64,000 nucleotides of DNA from Polia nebulosa (taxonomy: Eukaryota > Arthropoda > Insecta > Lepidoptera > Noctuidae), in assembly GCA_951329385.1 (NCBI GenBank), contig OX589590.1, positions 14,283,750-14,347,749 of the forward strand, written 5' to 3'. The notes beneath the pieces were generated by a model that was not told the DNA's origin, did no database searches, and was given only the letters and a program-made list of their open reading frames with translations. Shown here in pieces: positions 54,501 to 62,948 of the stretch. Position 1 is the first letter of the stretch, and each line of letters begins with the position of its first letter. Made by a program: the position numbers and the translations under genes.

Positions 54501-57382
54501 ACGCGATATGGTACCACACAAGCCAGCTAATGGGCCCAAACTAACGCGAGCCCACCGAACAGCGCGCCTTCATTTCGCACGCAGTCATTTAAATTGGACA
54601 CAGCAAGATTGGAGCCGTGTACTCTTTTCTGATGAGTCTAAAATTGTGTTGCATGGCAATGATGGAAGGAAGAAGGTCTACCGACGTAAGGGAGAGCGTT
54701 TCGCACAATGCTGCTTTGAAGAGAGGGTTGCTTATGGCGGTGGCTCATGGACTGTCTGGGGCGGTATATCCGCGAGCGGCAAAACTCAACTTGAGGTTGT
54801 TACAGGACCACGGCTGCCAACATTAAATGCTGAAAGGTACATTCGTGAGTGCTTAGAACCTCACGTGATACCATACGCGGACTATGTGGGCCCAAATTTC
54901 CTTTTTATGCATGATAATGCAAGAGCCCATGCGGCCGGCATCGTCAGGGAATATCTTCGGGATGTGAACATCACAGTTATGGACTGGCCAGCCAGAAGCC
55001 CAGACATGAACCCCATTGAGCACATGTGTTCGAGCTAAAAAGACGTGTTAGGGCTCGTCAGCCAGTTGCCCAGACGATGCAGGAGTTGAAAACTGCCATA
55101 GAAGAGGAATGGGAGATGATCCCTCAAAATTTCATAGAGCGGTTGATAAACTCTATGCCTAATCGTATGAGAGCTGTGGTAGATGCCCATGGAGGCAACA
55201 CGCGTTATTAAATTAAACCTTTATTTGATAAAACATGTTTTTTATTCAAAAATCAATTGCCTTTAACAAGGCGCATATCCGACTTGTTAGGCGTAGCTCC
55301 ATGTCGTATGGTATTCTGAATTCAAATTTAAAACAATACGATCGAAAAAGATGGTAAAATGTATCAGGTTTAAAACTGCATCAACAGTTTTTGTTCAATC
55401 TAGCAATCATATTTCGGTAGGGGCCATCGAAACCTAAACTCTAAGGTGGGCCAATAGATGTGTCCAGAAGTGTATTAGTTGGAAGTAGGATAAGTAGGTA
55501 GGAAGTGGGATTAAAATGATTATTAGATTCTTATAATTTTAATCGAAATAACCTTGATAAAGCTTGATTCTCAATCACAGTCGATAATCAATTATGTCAT
55601 TGATTTGGCAATGATACAGATTACACGTTTATACCAGCCTTATCAGTTTTAAGCGTCTCAATATTGTTATTGATGAGCCTGTATGTTTCCATATCATTTT
55701 AATATGATTTACCTACTGATAACACACTGAGTTAGTGTTTTTAAGCTCCAACACGATACTAGGAGGTAATTTAATGATAACAGTTACTATTAGCTTTATA
55801 GTTGCTGTTTATATTGTACCTATTGCGGTACACAAAAGCCTGCCAAAATTCACATTTTATGGAGCACTCTCACAACAACTTATTTCAAGAGATTTTTTTG
55901 TCATGTAATAATTTGTGATTGAATTTAAGATCAGCGACGGTTTAAATAATTTTGTTTGTTTTCAAGGTGACCTTCCTAACCTTCTTCACGTTTCTGATAA
56001 CGGATCCCGAGAAACATATCCTGACAGCTGAAAATATATTCGTGTCGATGTCTCTGTTTTACACAATGCACTTGCCCCTAGGTTTACTGCCACTCATCGT
56101 GGTCTCAGCGATCGAGGTAGTGCCACGACGTGCTCTCTCCCCTTACCCCTTACATCTACACATGAGGCTATGGTTCTTTCACATACAGACACACTAACTC
56201 GCATACATCTTGTACTTAATATTATAACCGAAGAACGACAGTGCACTATTGTTTACGTTGTGTTCTGCGCTGTAACGCGCATGACGTATATTTGTGCGTA
56301 CACTCGCCGAGTCGAGATAATTGGTTCGGTGGAGACCGCGAGCGAGTGGACGCACAATGTGTCAAGGAACACAACGTAGATTCGTGAGCTTCGGTCCAGC
56401 CGCTTGCATGGGCACTTCTTCTAATATAACTCGTGGAATGGTGTCGTAGGTGTCGCTGATGTCGTTCGGGTGCTTTGTACTGGTAAACGATACCGAAGTG
56501 CTGGACTCTAAGAGAGCATTCGTAGCGTTGTCTCTTTTCAACATTCTGCGTTTCCCACTGTCAATGCTGCCTAACGTTATATCGAATGTTGTACAAGTAA
56601 GTTTATCATATTAGATTATTTTGTTTGTGTGGAATGTGATAACTTGTACAAACAAGTCAATATTTGTGTCGTATCGTGATAGTAATTGTACGTTTAATGC
56701 AAATGTGGGGTAAAAACAAGACTCGCATTAGACCCAAACCCTGCGTTTGATGTAAATGTAGGTAGTGGTCACACAATCATAAATCAACTCATTATTCAAT
56801 TTTCTTTTAACGTTTCTCTGATCGAGCAACTAATTACAATGTTAACTACTTGCTTCTACTTTACTTTCTCGTTTTAATTTAACGCGAGTACTTATTTATT
56901 GGTGTGGAATATCAACAGTAAAGCTTGGTGTGGTTAGATATGTAGTCAAATACATGTTCTGTTGCTAACATTTTTTTTTCAAATACTTTATTACGTTCGA
57001 TTAACACGATTCGTATTTTTAGACGTCCGTCGGCATAAAGCGATTGAACAAGTTCATGAATTGTGATGAACTAGACATTACATCTGTTGAGCACGACCCT
57101 AAGGACCGTAAGTGTTAATATTATCAACCTCATAATTATGCTTATTTCTTGAATATATCTTTAATAATACTGTCGATATTCCAGCGAACCCAATCGTAAT
57201 AGAGAACGGTCACTTCACGTGGGGCGACCAGGACTCGGAGCCAGTGCTGAAGAACCTGAACCTGCACGTGCCGCGCGGCTCTCTTGTAGCCATCGTGGGT
57301 GCCGTGGGCTCTGGCAAGAGCTCCCTGCTCTCTGCCTTGCTCGGAGAAATGAACAAAATTTCCGGACGAGTCAACACATTCG
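33509..57382 (+). CDS. ABCC-subfamily transporter, MRP1-like (gene 2, 3' end not in window)
   Basis: A second full-type MRP1-like transporter, tandem and co-oriented with gene 1. Coding exons: 33509-33556, 42291-42596, 45072-45338, 45769-45962, 46512-46697, 46864-47118, 48014-48254, 52102-52239, then 55967-56116 or 56450-56596 as alternatives, 57023-57107 and 57185-57382. All junctions are GT-AG and in phase. The presence of TMD0 places it with long MRPs (MRP1/2/3/6 type). It is therefore not an MRP4-like short protein such as the lepidopteran ABCC2/ABCC3 Bt-toxin receptors. The next expected exon (Q-loop of NBD1, GNIAYVSQQAW in gene 1) is absent from the remaining 6.6 kb. Either a long intron follows or the gene is truncated. 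Confidence 0.9.
35966..36003. repeat. Perfect 18-bp palindrome with 2-nt spacer
   Basis: GTACTGTGCTTCTCACAT, CT, then its exact complement. The sequence to its left (CACTTCTGGATTTCAGCCTC) is a diverged RTE 3' end, so the palindrome seems to arise from a self-inverted tail. Confidence 0.85.
36235..36386. repeat. MITE remnant carrying the Tc1-like insertion
   Basis: GGCTTCCGTACCTGGAGGGT and AACGGAACCCTATTACTGAA are typical of the MITE type also seen at 6744, 58010 and 62340. It continues to the right of the Tc1-like element (38002-38370), ending in words such as ACACTTGACTGGTTTTTAAC. Confidence 0.6.
36387..37999 (+). mobile_element. Tc1-like transposon, copy 1 (DD34E)
   Basis: 1,613 bp, ends CACTGGTCAGCAAATAAACC and its complement (GGTTTATTTGCTGTCCAGTG with small changes), inverted repeats about 145 bp long. 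TA at both flanks (36385-36386, 38000-38001). One transposase gene with two defects lies inside. Confidence 0.92.
36722..37718 (+). pseudogene. Tc1-like transposase, frameshifted and internally deleted
   Basis: Starts MDTTPQEAAQAVALLQAGIA with the helix-turn-helix QREVARRLRISRSSVQRVYR. The reading frame breaks near 36858 and reopens for RRQGTGRPRATSAADDRYIH. The catalytic core is intact: LFTDETRVSLHG, MHDNARPHVGHV and SPDLNPIEHLW (DD34E spacing from 37452 to 37557). Just after NPIEHLW about 10 residues are missing relative to copy 2 at 54184. Ends RARGGNTEY and a stop. Inactive as it stands. Confidence 0.9.
38630..38820. repeat. Dispersed lepidopteran repeat
   Basis: TCGTGTTACCCAGTAACTGG, AGGCAGTCGCTCTATGTAAA and GGTTAGACTGGAAGCCGACC through AGTTGGGAAAAGGCTAGG. 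The wording is one I know as a common dispersed repeat of moth genomes; class not settled. Confidence 0.55.
39328..39377. repeat. Perfect 22-bp hairpin
   Basis: CTTTTTAGGGTTCATCGTCC-GA (39328-39349), loop ATGAAA, exact complement at 39356-39377. In the gene 2 first intron. Confidence 0.88.
40755..40926 (+). mobile_element. R1-clade 3' tail (copy 5)
   Basis: CTCTGCCCGGGGGTTGAGGA, AAATTCGAAAGAGTTACCTC, GGTGGGTTTTAGTCAGTAAG, AAGTCATTGGATGATTTCCC and poly(A). GGCTGAACACGCT flanks both sides (about 40750 and 40946), the likely target duplication with a few added bases. Confidence 0.82.
42291..45338 (+). CDS. Gene 2 exons for TMD0
   Basis: Exons 42291-42596 (102 codons) and 45072-45338 (89 codons). 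They encode the extra five-helix domain of long MRPs, with hydrophobic runs such as TVLVWTPCLYLWVAAFLDTY, LFITCLLIVLKFVDLGVAV, SGVLFFFWILLILAGLPQL and YMVYYPLIILMFLLNCFAD, ending DLPPKDSPYKYNK. A near-identical copy of most of the first exon lies inverted at 32328-32609. Confidence 0.93.
42345..44027 (+). repeat. Inverted duplication, right arm (empty DIRS site)
   Basis: Covers most of gene 2 exon 42291-42596 and the first 1.4 kb of its intron. Reverse-complement partner of 25014-25949 plus 31866-32608. The join that corresponds to the DIRS insertion is near 43072, reading (reverse complement) CTTACAAAGTATTG without interruption. Confidence 0.88.
44028..45071 (+). other. Rest of gene 2 intron 2
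   Basis: About 1 kb, AT-rich, with no gene, RNA or clear repeat recognised. Ends with the acceptor TTCGTCCACAG at 45071. Confidence 0.5.
45769..45962 (+). CDS. Gene 2 exon for the L0 linker / start of the ABC core
   Basis: Begins NQCPENASGFPSRLTFSWFD and continues PLALTGFRRSLTEEDLWDLN. This is the conserved ABCC segment at the entry to MSD1 (human PxxxASFLSRITFWW and RxPLExSDLWSLN). It ends in phase 2 at a GTAAGC donor and joins the exon at 46512. Confidence 0.93.
46012..46178. repeat. Small MITE with GCGTCTACATTGCGAGCATT ends
   Basis: TGCGTCTACATTGCGAGCAT at the left and CGAATGTTCGCGATGTGGAC at the right form imperfect inverted ends of about 25 bp. Sits 50 bp after the 45769-45962 exon. 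Confidence 0.55.
46512..48254 (+). CDS. Gene 2 exons for MSD1, part 1
   Basis: Exons 46512-46697 (KPASILPALCLAFGGQFLFG), 46864-47118 (GKEPLWKGYVYAVALLAC, ARKESTVGEIVNLMSVDAQR) and 48014-48254 (MIWSAPLQIALALYFLWGIL, KDERVKLMNEVLNGIK). They are paralogous, exon by exon, to gene 1 exons 1169-1339, 2518-2775 and 3273-3510, with identical intron phases (2, 2, 0 at the donors). Confidence 0.93.
47119..48013 (+). other. Gene 2 intron 47119-48013
   Basis: AT-rich intron of 895 bp. I see no transposon, RNA or cryptic exon in it. Confidence 0.5.
48255..52101 (+). other. Gene 2 intron 48255-52101
   Basis: 3.8 kb. A hairpin-prone part lies at 50366-50580 (AAAGTCACATTTA / TAAATGTGAC; CACGTGATCAATCG / CGATTGACCACGTG). 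A G+C-rich patch at 51415-51605 has repeated GACAGG/CGACAGG words and is probably a foreign repeat. The rest is unrecognised. Confidence 0.5.
52102..52239 (+). CDS. Gene 2 MSD1 exon (VLKMYAWE segment)
   Basis: 138 nt, phase 0 at both ends. VLKMYAWEPSFEDQILKIRN followed by a helix ending IWSCAPFL. Same length as gene 1 exon 3753-3890. It lies after a 3.8-kb intron and before the duplicated alternative exons. Confidence 0.92.
52666..53394. mobile_element. TIR element of ~730 bp with 49-bp arms
   Basis: Arms 52666-52714 and 53346-53394 (AAGTGGCGCCCTCATTGAAT inward) match 48/49. Inside are a 95-bp near-palindrome (52782-52876, centre ACGGCCGT) and a (GT)n-rich stretch (53110-53190). No ORF; a non-autonomous DNA transposon in the gene 2 intron. 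Confidence 0.8.
53420..53846. repeat. Old Helitron/Lep1-like repeat, split by R1 tail
   Basis: CCAGCGACTTCGCTCGCGTG, TTGTTTAGCCGTTCTGGCGT and CATACAAACTT, then after the R1 tail ACAAACTTTTGCATTTATAA. Same kind of body as 16291-16467 but diverged. Confidence 0.55.
53647..53823 (+). mobile_element. R1-clade 3' tail (copy 6)
   Basis: 177 bp from CTGCCCGGGGGTTGAGGATA to poly(A), flanked by the 9-bp duplication TACAAACTT (53638-53646 and 53824-53832). Two base pairs of the next repeat separate it from typical Tc1 territory. Confidence 0.88.
53847..55472 (+). mobile_element. Tc1-like transposon, copy 2 (DD34E)
   Basis: 1,626 bp, ends CACTTCTGGACACATCTATT and complement, inverted ends at least 32 bp (through GGCCCACCTT), TA at 53845-53846 and 55473-55474. 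Contains one transposase ORF with a single break. It is a different family from the element at 36387 although the proteins are related. Confidence 0.92.
54184..55211 (+). pseudogene. Tc1-like transposase with one frameshift
   Basis: Starts MDTSPEVAAQAVALIQAGHS with the helix-turn-helix QRNVSAQLNLSRSAVRNVYR and a GRPRSR hook. Catalytic Asp150 (FSDESK), Asp244 (MHDNARAH) and Glu279 (NPIEHM) have DD34E spacing. The frame shifts directly after NPIEHM near 55023, giving an early stop at 55036-55038. The C-terminal part is then open as FELKRRVRARQPVAQTMQEL to VDAHGGNTRY, stop at 55209-55211. Apart from this single-base event it looks complete. Confidence 0.92.
55967..56116 (+). CDS. Gene 2 alternative MSD1 exon, variant A
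   Basis: 150 nt, phase 0 to 0. Acceptor TTTTCAAG (AAG, unusually weak tract) and donor GTAGTG. Encodes VTFLTFFTFLITDPEKHILT, then ENIFVSMSLFYTMHLPLGLL and an end PLIVVSAIE. It occupies the same place in the protein as variant B at 56450 but is quite diverged from it. No counterpart was found in gene 1. The likely relation to variant B is mutually exclusive splicing, because both together would duplicate a membrane helix although the frame would stay open. Confidence 0.8.
56450..56596 (+). CDS. Gene 2 alternative MSD1 exon, variant B
   Basis: 147 nt, phase 0 to 0. Acceptor GTCGTAG and donor GTAAGT. Encodes VSLMSFGCFVLVNDTEVLDS, then KRAFVALSLFNILRFPLSML and PNVISNVVQ. It is almost the same protein as gene 1 exon 3979-4125 (VSLMSFTCFVLVNDTEVLDS). 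The 333-bp intron between variants A and B is too ordinary in size for steric exclusion, so exclusion would need another mechanism. Confidence 0.87.
57023..57382 (+). CDS. Gene 2 exons leading into NBD1 (Walker A)
   Basis: Exons 57023-57107 (TSVGIKRLNKFMNCDELDIT) and 57185-57382 (IVIENGHFTWGDQDSEPVLK and Walker A IVGAVGSGKSSLLSALLGEM), ending KISGRVNTFG at a GTTAGT donor. Both align with gene 1 exons 4236-4320 and 4530-4718. Gene 2's Walker A region is G+C-rich as in gene 1. Signature and Walker B exons are not in the window. Confidence 0.92.
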
Positions 57383-57424
57383 GTTAGTACGTTTAAAAAT
57401 AAAATACTACCAGCTTATAATGTT

Positions 57425-57722
57425 CCATTGAGCTCCTTACTAGCTAAGTTAAGCTATTCGACTACTGACAAATGCTTGCACTGTCTGGACAGGTCTACTC
57501 AAATCTGCGTGGTACTTTCTTCAAAAGCTCATCTCAGACATTAATGTACATGCTTCTCATATGATTTGACCAGTACAGATTGTATGAACTTTTCCTCTAA
57601 GTTTGTTTCGCTGTTGCTTCTCAGGGTAGTTCAGTCATCCAGCTTAAACAGACAAAAAAAAACATGTAAAAGTGTTATTTATAACCTATTTACATAATAA
57701 AAATCATTTATCATTATCGTTT
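57425..57722 (+). repeat. Inverted-repeat arm, left
   Basis: Diverged reverse complement of 59411-59730. Shared words include CAAATGCTTGCACTGTCTGG, AAAAGCTCATCTCAGACATT and AAAAATCATTTATCATTA. It begins 42 bp after the Walker A exon. Confidence 0.8.
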
Positions 57723-57912
57723 ATCCCATTACACACACACGGGACACAGTCCTACTCTCTGTGAGAGAGAGTGGTCTATCCACCACGCGGACCCAGTGCA
57801 GATTGGTAGTTGTCACATATTTTCGAATTTTTAGTTCTAGGATTTGTTGCCGATTTCGACACAACGTTTTCCTTGTCCGTTTTAAGAGCAGTAGTGATGA
57901 AATAAAGCGCAC
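57720..57912 (-). repeat. SINE body fragment
   Basis: Reverse complement of the body of the SINE at 15529-15825: CGCGGACCCAGTGCAGATTG, GTTTTCCTTGTCCGTTTTAA, GCAGTAGTGATGAAATAAA. Head and tail are missing. Confidence 0.65.
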
Positions 57913-57943
57913 AAAGTAAAGCGCCTCACAGCGTTCGTACCCT

Positions 57944-58308
57944 AAAAATATATCTTTTTAGTGTTATTTGCTGTTACATAATTTTGTTTTTTTACAAAAA
58001 ACCGGCCAAGTGCGAGTCGGACTCGCACACGAAGGGTTCCGTACCATAAACTGATAATAAAACAAAAAAAAAACACGGTTCAGTTTAAAGGGGGCCCCCC
58101 TTTAATTTTTGGCTGTCTACCTATTACCGATCATGAGATACAGCCCGCTGACAGTCGGACGGACAGCAGAGTCTTAGTAATAGGGTCCCGCGTTGGTTAC
58201 TTTATGGTACGGAACCCTTCGTATGCGAGTCCGACTCGCACTTGGCCGGTTTTTTGTAAAAAAAAAAAAAATATGTAACAGCAAATAACACTAAAAAGAT
58301 ATATTTTT
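57944..58308. repeat. MITE with long TIRs, GGCCAAGTGCGAGTC type
   Basis: Outer inverted ends AAAAATATATCTTTTTAGTG and TTATTTGCTGTTACATA, then inner ends ACCGGCCAAGTGCGAGTCGG / GACTCGCACTTGGCCGGT. Core with GTTCCGTACC and GGACGGACAGC. 365 bp, no coding sequence. Confidence 0.85.
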
Positions 58309-58589
58309 TAAAAACAGCAAAATTGGTTATTAAATGAAGCAGTAATTATCATTTCTAATGTAAACGTGTAAGGAAGAGTCAAGTGGGAGCGTGGTGGGGA
58401 CATTTCGCTATCTCTTTTGTACGCGTATAACCTAATAGCGGTGACGTCATACTTATGTGTGTGCATCCTTTTTCTGTTACGTCACAGTTTCCTCTTCCAC
58501 AAGATTTCATAATGTGCATGTGGATTGAGTGATTCTCTCTTCTCTTCAATCTTAACAAAAATCGAGGAAGATTTAGTAAAAAAAACTTT

Positions 58590-58926
58590 TTTCCAAAAAA
58601 AAAACAACAGACTTCCAAAAAAGAAGTTTTTATTTTTCACTTTTTAGTTGTTATACCCCAGAACTAAAAACCCCAATAAAATGGAACGTGGAATTTAAAC
58701 ATACTCGTAATTGGAGAAAACTAAAACGTCATCTATGTATACGTATTTTTTGTTATTGCTTAGTTTTTCAAAAAGCGCCGAAGCAATTTCGATAAAATTT
58801 ATATGGGACCACCTCGGGAGTATATTCTTTCGGATAAAAAAAGAATATTGAAAATCGGTCCACAATCGACAAAAAAAAAAATATACAGTCGAACATAGAA
58901 CCTCCTCCTTTTTTGAAGTCGGTTAA
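58590..58926. repeat. MITE remnant with GAAGTCGGTTAAAA end
   Basis: ACAGACTTCCAAAAAAGAAG on the left and CCTCCTCCTTTTTTGAAGTC on the right. The same end occurs near 14600, 22760 and 38390. Confidence 0.6.
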
Positions 58927-59410
58927 AAATAGTTTAAAAACATTATGGCGGAGTTAAAAATTTGTTAAACCTGAGATAAAAATTATTTATGGTCAATAAA
59001 GAGGATCACTAAACCGCGTGCTTTAAGAAAACGTCATAATGTATATCTCGGAATAAAAAATTGTTAAAAACTATAAACAATTTAAGAATTCACTTGCACG
59101 TCCCGTTCTAAATTTATTACGATTTAATATGGATCACTCATTCCGCACACGGGCCGTTTGAGTGCTCTTAAAAATCATTACTATATACTGAATAAATAAG
59201 TATTATTTTTGTTGTGTATTATGACTAAACATGAGTGAATTTGTTAAAGAATGAGTGTGACAAAACTCATAAGCTGAAGGAAGAAATTAACTTTTATTTT
59301 TTCCTCCAATAAATAAAGTTCCGGTGTTGTCCAGTGTTCCATACTTTGACCTCTATCTACTTATATATTATACTTCGTAGGCAGATTGAAATTGAATCCA
59401 AAATAGTTAT

Positions 59411-59730
59411 TAATGATAAATGATTTTTATTCAGTAAATAGGTTACAAGGAACACTCTAACATGTCAATGTTTTTTGTCAGTTTAAGCTAGATGAGGCCG
59501 GTGTTTCCTAGCTGACTATCCCGAGAAGAAACACCGAAACAAACTCAGAGGCCAAAGTCTCTTTTAAAGTGTTCTAATAATCCATACAATATGTACTGGT
59601 CAAATCATAAGAGAACCATGTAGGTACGTTAATGTCTGAGATGAGCTTTTGAGGAAAGCACCACGCACGTTTGAGTGAACCTGTCCAGACAGTGCAAGCA
59701 CTTGTCAGTTATCGTGTAGCTCAACTCAGA
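59411..59730 (-). repeat. Inverted-repeat arm, right
   Basis: Partner of 57425-57722. Slightly longer, with several small insertions, e.g. around AACACCGAAACAAACTCAGA. Confidence 0.8.
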
Positions 59731-59752
59731 ACTTTAAGGAACTCAACATTTG

Positions 59753-59935
59753 ATTCACGGCCGTAGCAAGTATGTATTTATTGAATTATAATCATTCAAA
59801 TCATCAATACATCTCTCTTAGTTAGAATTGATGCCAAATGTCATGATTTCATGAATTTGGAATCAATTCTAACTGAGAGTTGTATTGATGATTATAATTC
59901 TATAAATACATACTTGCTACGCCCGCGAATCAAAT
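59753..59935. repeat. Foldback element
   Basis: GTAGCAAGTATGTATTTATT pairs with AATTCTATAAATACATACTT, and TCTCTTAGTTAGAATTGATG with GGAATCAATTCTAACTGAGA. Arms ~80 bp, short central loop near GTCATGATTTCATG. Confidence 0.85.
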
Positions 59936-59984
59936 TTTGACTTAGATACAACCTGACACTGACCTGCAAATTGCAAAAAACGTA

Positions 59985-60475
59985 AGAAAATTTGAATTTC
60001 GCGGGCTACCCTGGAGCATTCGCCTTATTAAACCAGTTGACTACAGCTGAAAGAGCACTATTTACATCATCAGTAATCACCTGCTGATGTTTGAGTTTAA
60101 ATAAAAGTGAAGTATCGTCTGTAAACAACACTATATCATGTTTATCCTTTATGAGGTACGGCAAGTCATTGATGTAAATTAAAAACAAAAAAGTACCTAT
60201 TGAACCTTGGGGAACCCCCATTCTGACTACAGATCCGGGAGATCTTTTACCGTTCACATCAACTCTCTGAATCCTATCACCCAAGTGTGAAGTAAGAAGA
60301 TCCAGAGAGGTACCCCGGATTCCATAGTAGTGCAGCTTTCTGGTCAACGTGTCATGGAGAACGCAATCGAAAGCTTTAGACAAATCACAAAAAATGTCCA
60401 ACGCATCGCATTTATCTTCCCATGCATTATAAATGTGTTCTAAAAGTTCAACACCAGCATCAGAAACTCGACAAA
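59985..60475 (-). pseudogene. CR1/Jockey-type reverse-transcriptase fragment
   Basis: Minus strand: DIFCDLSKAFDCVLHDTLTR (first catalytic Asp), RMGVPQGSIGTFLFLIYIND, and VLFTDDTSLLF (FTDD box). About 150 residues of the palm without the rest of the element. No stop within the conserved part, but no start, endonuclease or 3' end either. Confidence 0.85.
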
Positions 60476-60789
60476 GAGAAATAACTCAATAAGAAAACTT
60501 ATAGAAATGCATTATTTTAAATGTAAAATCACATTTGTAAAATCACGTAAATAAATGAAATCGGCCAAAATTTCGTGTACAGCCTCTTTAAGTTTAGTCA
60601 TATTACACAACAAAAATAATATGTATTTATTCAGTATACAGGGTGTAAGGTACATGAACGCACATACGTGTACTAGTGATTCAGTACATGATTCTGGACC
60701 CCCTAGCGTTTGAATTTTTCGTCGACCTTTTCCTAATTTTTGGTTTTTTTTTTTTTTTTTTCTCTTTAAACTGTAATAATAATATTCCA

Positions 60790-61025
60790 CTACTATCACA
60801 CAACGCCATCTAGTCCCAAGTTAAGCAGAGCTTGTGTTATGGGTACTAGACAACTGATAAACATACTTATATATTTCTAAATACATACATATTATAGATA
60901 AATTACACCCAGACGCAGAACAAATGATCGTGCTCATCACACAAACATTTGTCCTGGGTGGGAATCGAACCCACGACCTCCGGCATAGCAGTCAGGGCCA
61001 CTAACCACTAGACCAACAGGCCAGT
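60790..61025 (-). repeat. tRNA-derived SINE
   Basis: Minus-strand head: GGTCTAGTGGTTAGTGGCCC (A box) and GGGTTCGATTCCCACCCAGG (B box). The body has TTGTTCTGCGTCTGGGTGTA, related in wording to the SINE at 40-357 (GGTCTGGGTGTCTTG). Confidence 0.78.
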
Positions 61026-62644
61026 CAAAGACACCCCAGAGACATTTTAAATGAAGAAATAATTAATTAAATTTTTTCATTTAAAATGTCTTCGGGGTAA
61101 ATAGGTCTAGCGATTTTATACGGTTTAAAGTGAAAAATTTTTTTTTTTTTAATGAAAAAAAATATTTTTTTTTTTTTCATTTAAAATGTCTTTGGGGTAG
61201 ATAGGTATAACGATTTTAAACAGCTTAAGAGCGTTAACGCCGATTTTGGCTGCTCGACCCAAAAAGCGTACTTTTCAAACCGATAAATCTCTTTATAAAA
61301 CTTATATAACGAAAGTGTGAATTACTAATTACTGTAGGAAATATTACGAACTCAAAAGTTATCCGTGAACATTTTTACATTAATAGAGTATTCGTGAATT
61401 GTAACCATATCAACGAACAGAGTTTTCTAAATTTCTTTGACAGTGGTAATTTCGGAGCTTAAAATATCCGAAACTACTCATAAATTTTACAAACAAACAA
61501 TCATGTTCAATTGTTCAGATTCTTGAGCAAAAAGTTATGCATTTTGTTTTTTGATTTTCGTCTCATAACATAGTAAAATCAAGCAATAAACAAAGTGAAA
61601 TAAACAAGAAAAAGCGGTTGCTAAATTCATTATTTCCTCCTATAAATATTACTTAATTTTACAAAATAAACGTGTATTGTAATAGAACAATATCTTATCT
61701 AAAACTTGCAATTTAAAATTTCAACTAAATTAGATTAATTATTTTTCTATAATTATTTTAAAACCACTATAAAACTCGACGCGCAAACGTTTAAAATTTA
61801 GTCTGCCGCGAGGCCTTTCAGAGAGTGGACGTATCGCTCGGTGCTCTACGCGTGACCTTGCCCGACACTTGGCGTTGAGTGAGTTTATAGTGCGACCTAA
61901 CGATCTTGGTTTGGTAAGTAAAATATTAAATTTTATTTATATGACTGACTACAATATTTTTCAAAACAAGAAATATTGTTTCAGATACCATGGGGAATAA
62001 AAACCTAAAAACAAAACTAGGTTTATCGAGAAAAAAAAAAGAGAATGAATAGAGAGCTTTTAGCTAAAATAATGGCTAACAGGTTCGTAAAATAATATTT
62101 TTTATTTGCTATTTATAGTCCTCATCTAATAACTTACTTCCTTCTATAAACCAACCAATCCAAATCAAAATTGACTACGACCAACATCAAAGTTGTAAGA
62201 AAAAATACTTTCGTCGATTATCTGATACCTTCTGATTTTTTTACAAGCTTTTATTTAACTTGCAATGTTTGTATGTATGTTTGTTTGTTCGGTTTAAACC
62301 TTGCAACTTAATTTTAAAGCAGTTATAGGGTAGTAGCAGTTTTTAGGGTTCCGTAGTAAAACAAGGAATCCATTATAGTTTCCCTATGTCCCTCTGACTG
62401 TCTGTCTGTCTGTCCGCGTCTTAGCTTACATTACGTCACATTATCTCGAGACCTCGCATTCCCCGCCCCGTTCTCCTTTCAACCCCGCGCTCGCCACGGC
62501 GCGCCAGTACTGTTAGCCGACGCGACGTGACGTCATCTACGCCAGATCTCTAGATAATGTGACCGGGTTTTGTATGTTTTTATTTTTGGAACGAAGTTTT
62601 GGAACAAAGTTCCTTATCGCGCGTTGCGAAAGGGGGCTAGACGG

Positions 62645-62948
62645 AATTGGGTTGGGTTGGGTTGGGGTGGGTTGAGTTGAGTTGAGTTGAGTTGAGTTGG
62701 GTTGGGTTGGGTTGGGTTGAGTTGAGTTGAGTTGGGTTGAGTTGAGTTGAGTTGGGTTGAGTTGAGTTAGGTTGAGTTGAGTTGCGTTGGGTTGGCTTAA
62801 GTTGGGTTGGGTTGAGTTGAGTTGAGTTGGGTTGGGTTGAGTTGAGTTGAGTTGAGTTGGGTTGAGTTGGGTTGAGTTGAGTTGAGTTGAGTTGGGGTTA
62901 GTTGAGTTGAGACGAGACGAGACGAGACGAGATGAGATGAGATGATGA
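62645..62948 (+). repeat. (TTGGG/TTGAG)n pentanucleotide array
   Basis: About 270 bp of GTTGG and GTTGA units in mixed blocks, with single GTTAG, GTTGC and GTTGGGG variants, passing into GACGA/GATGA repeats from ~62910. The minus-strand reading LNSTQLNPTQ is only the translation of the repeat. Confidence 0.95.

Noticed and set aside
33509..57382. Gene 2 as a lepidopteran ABCC2/ABCC3 (Bt receptor) gene
   Set aside because: Those are MRP4-like and lack TMD0. This protein has a full TMD0 and MRP1-type landmarks.
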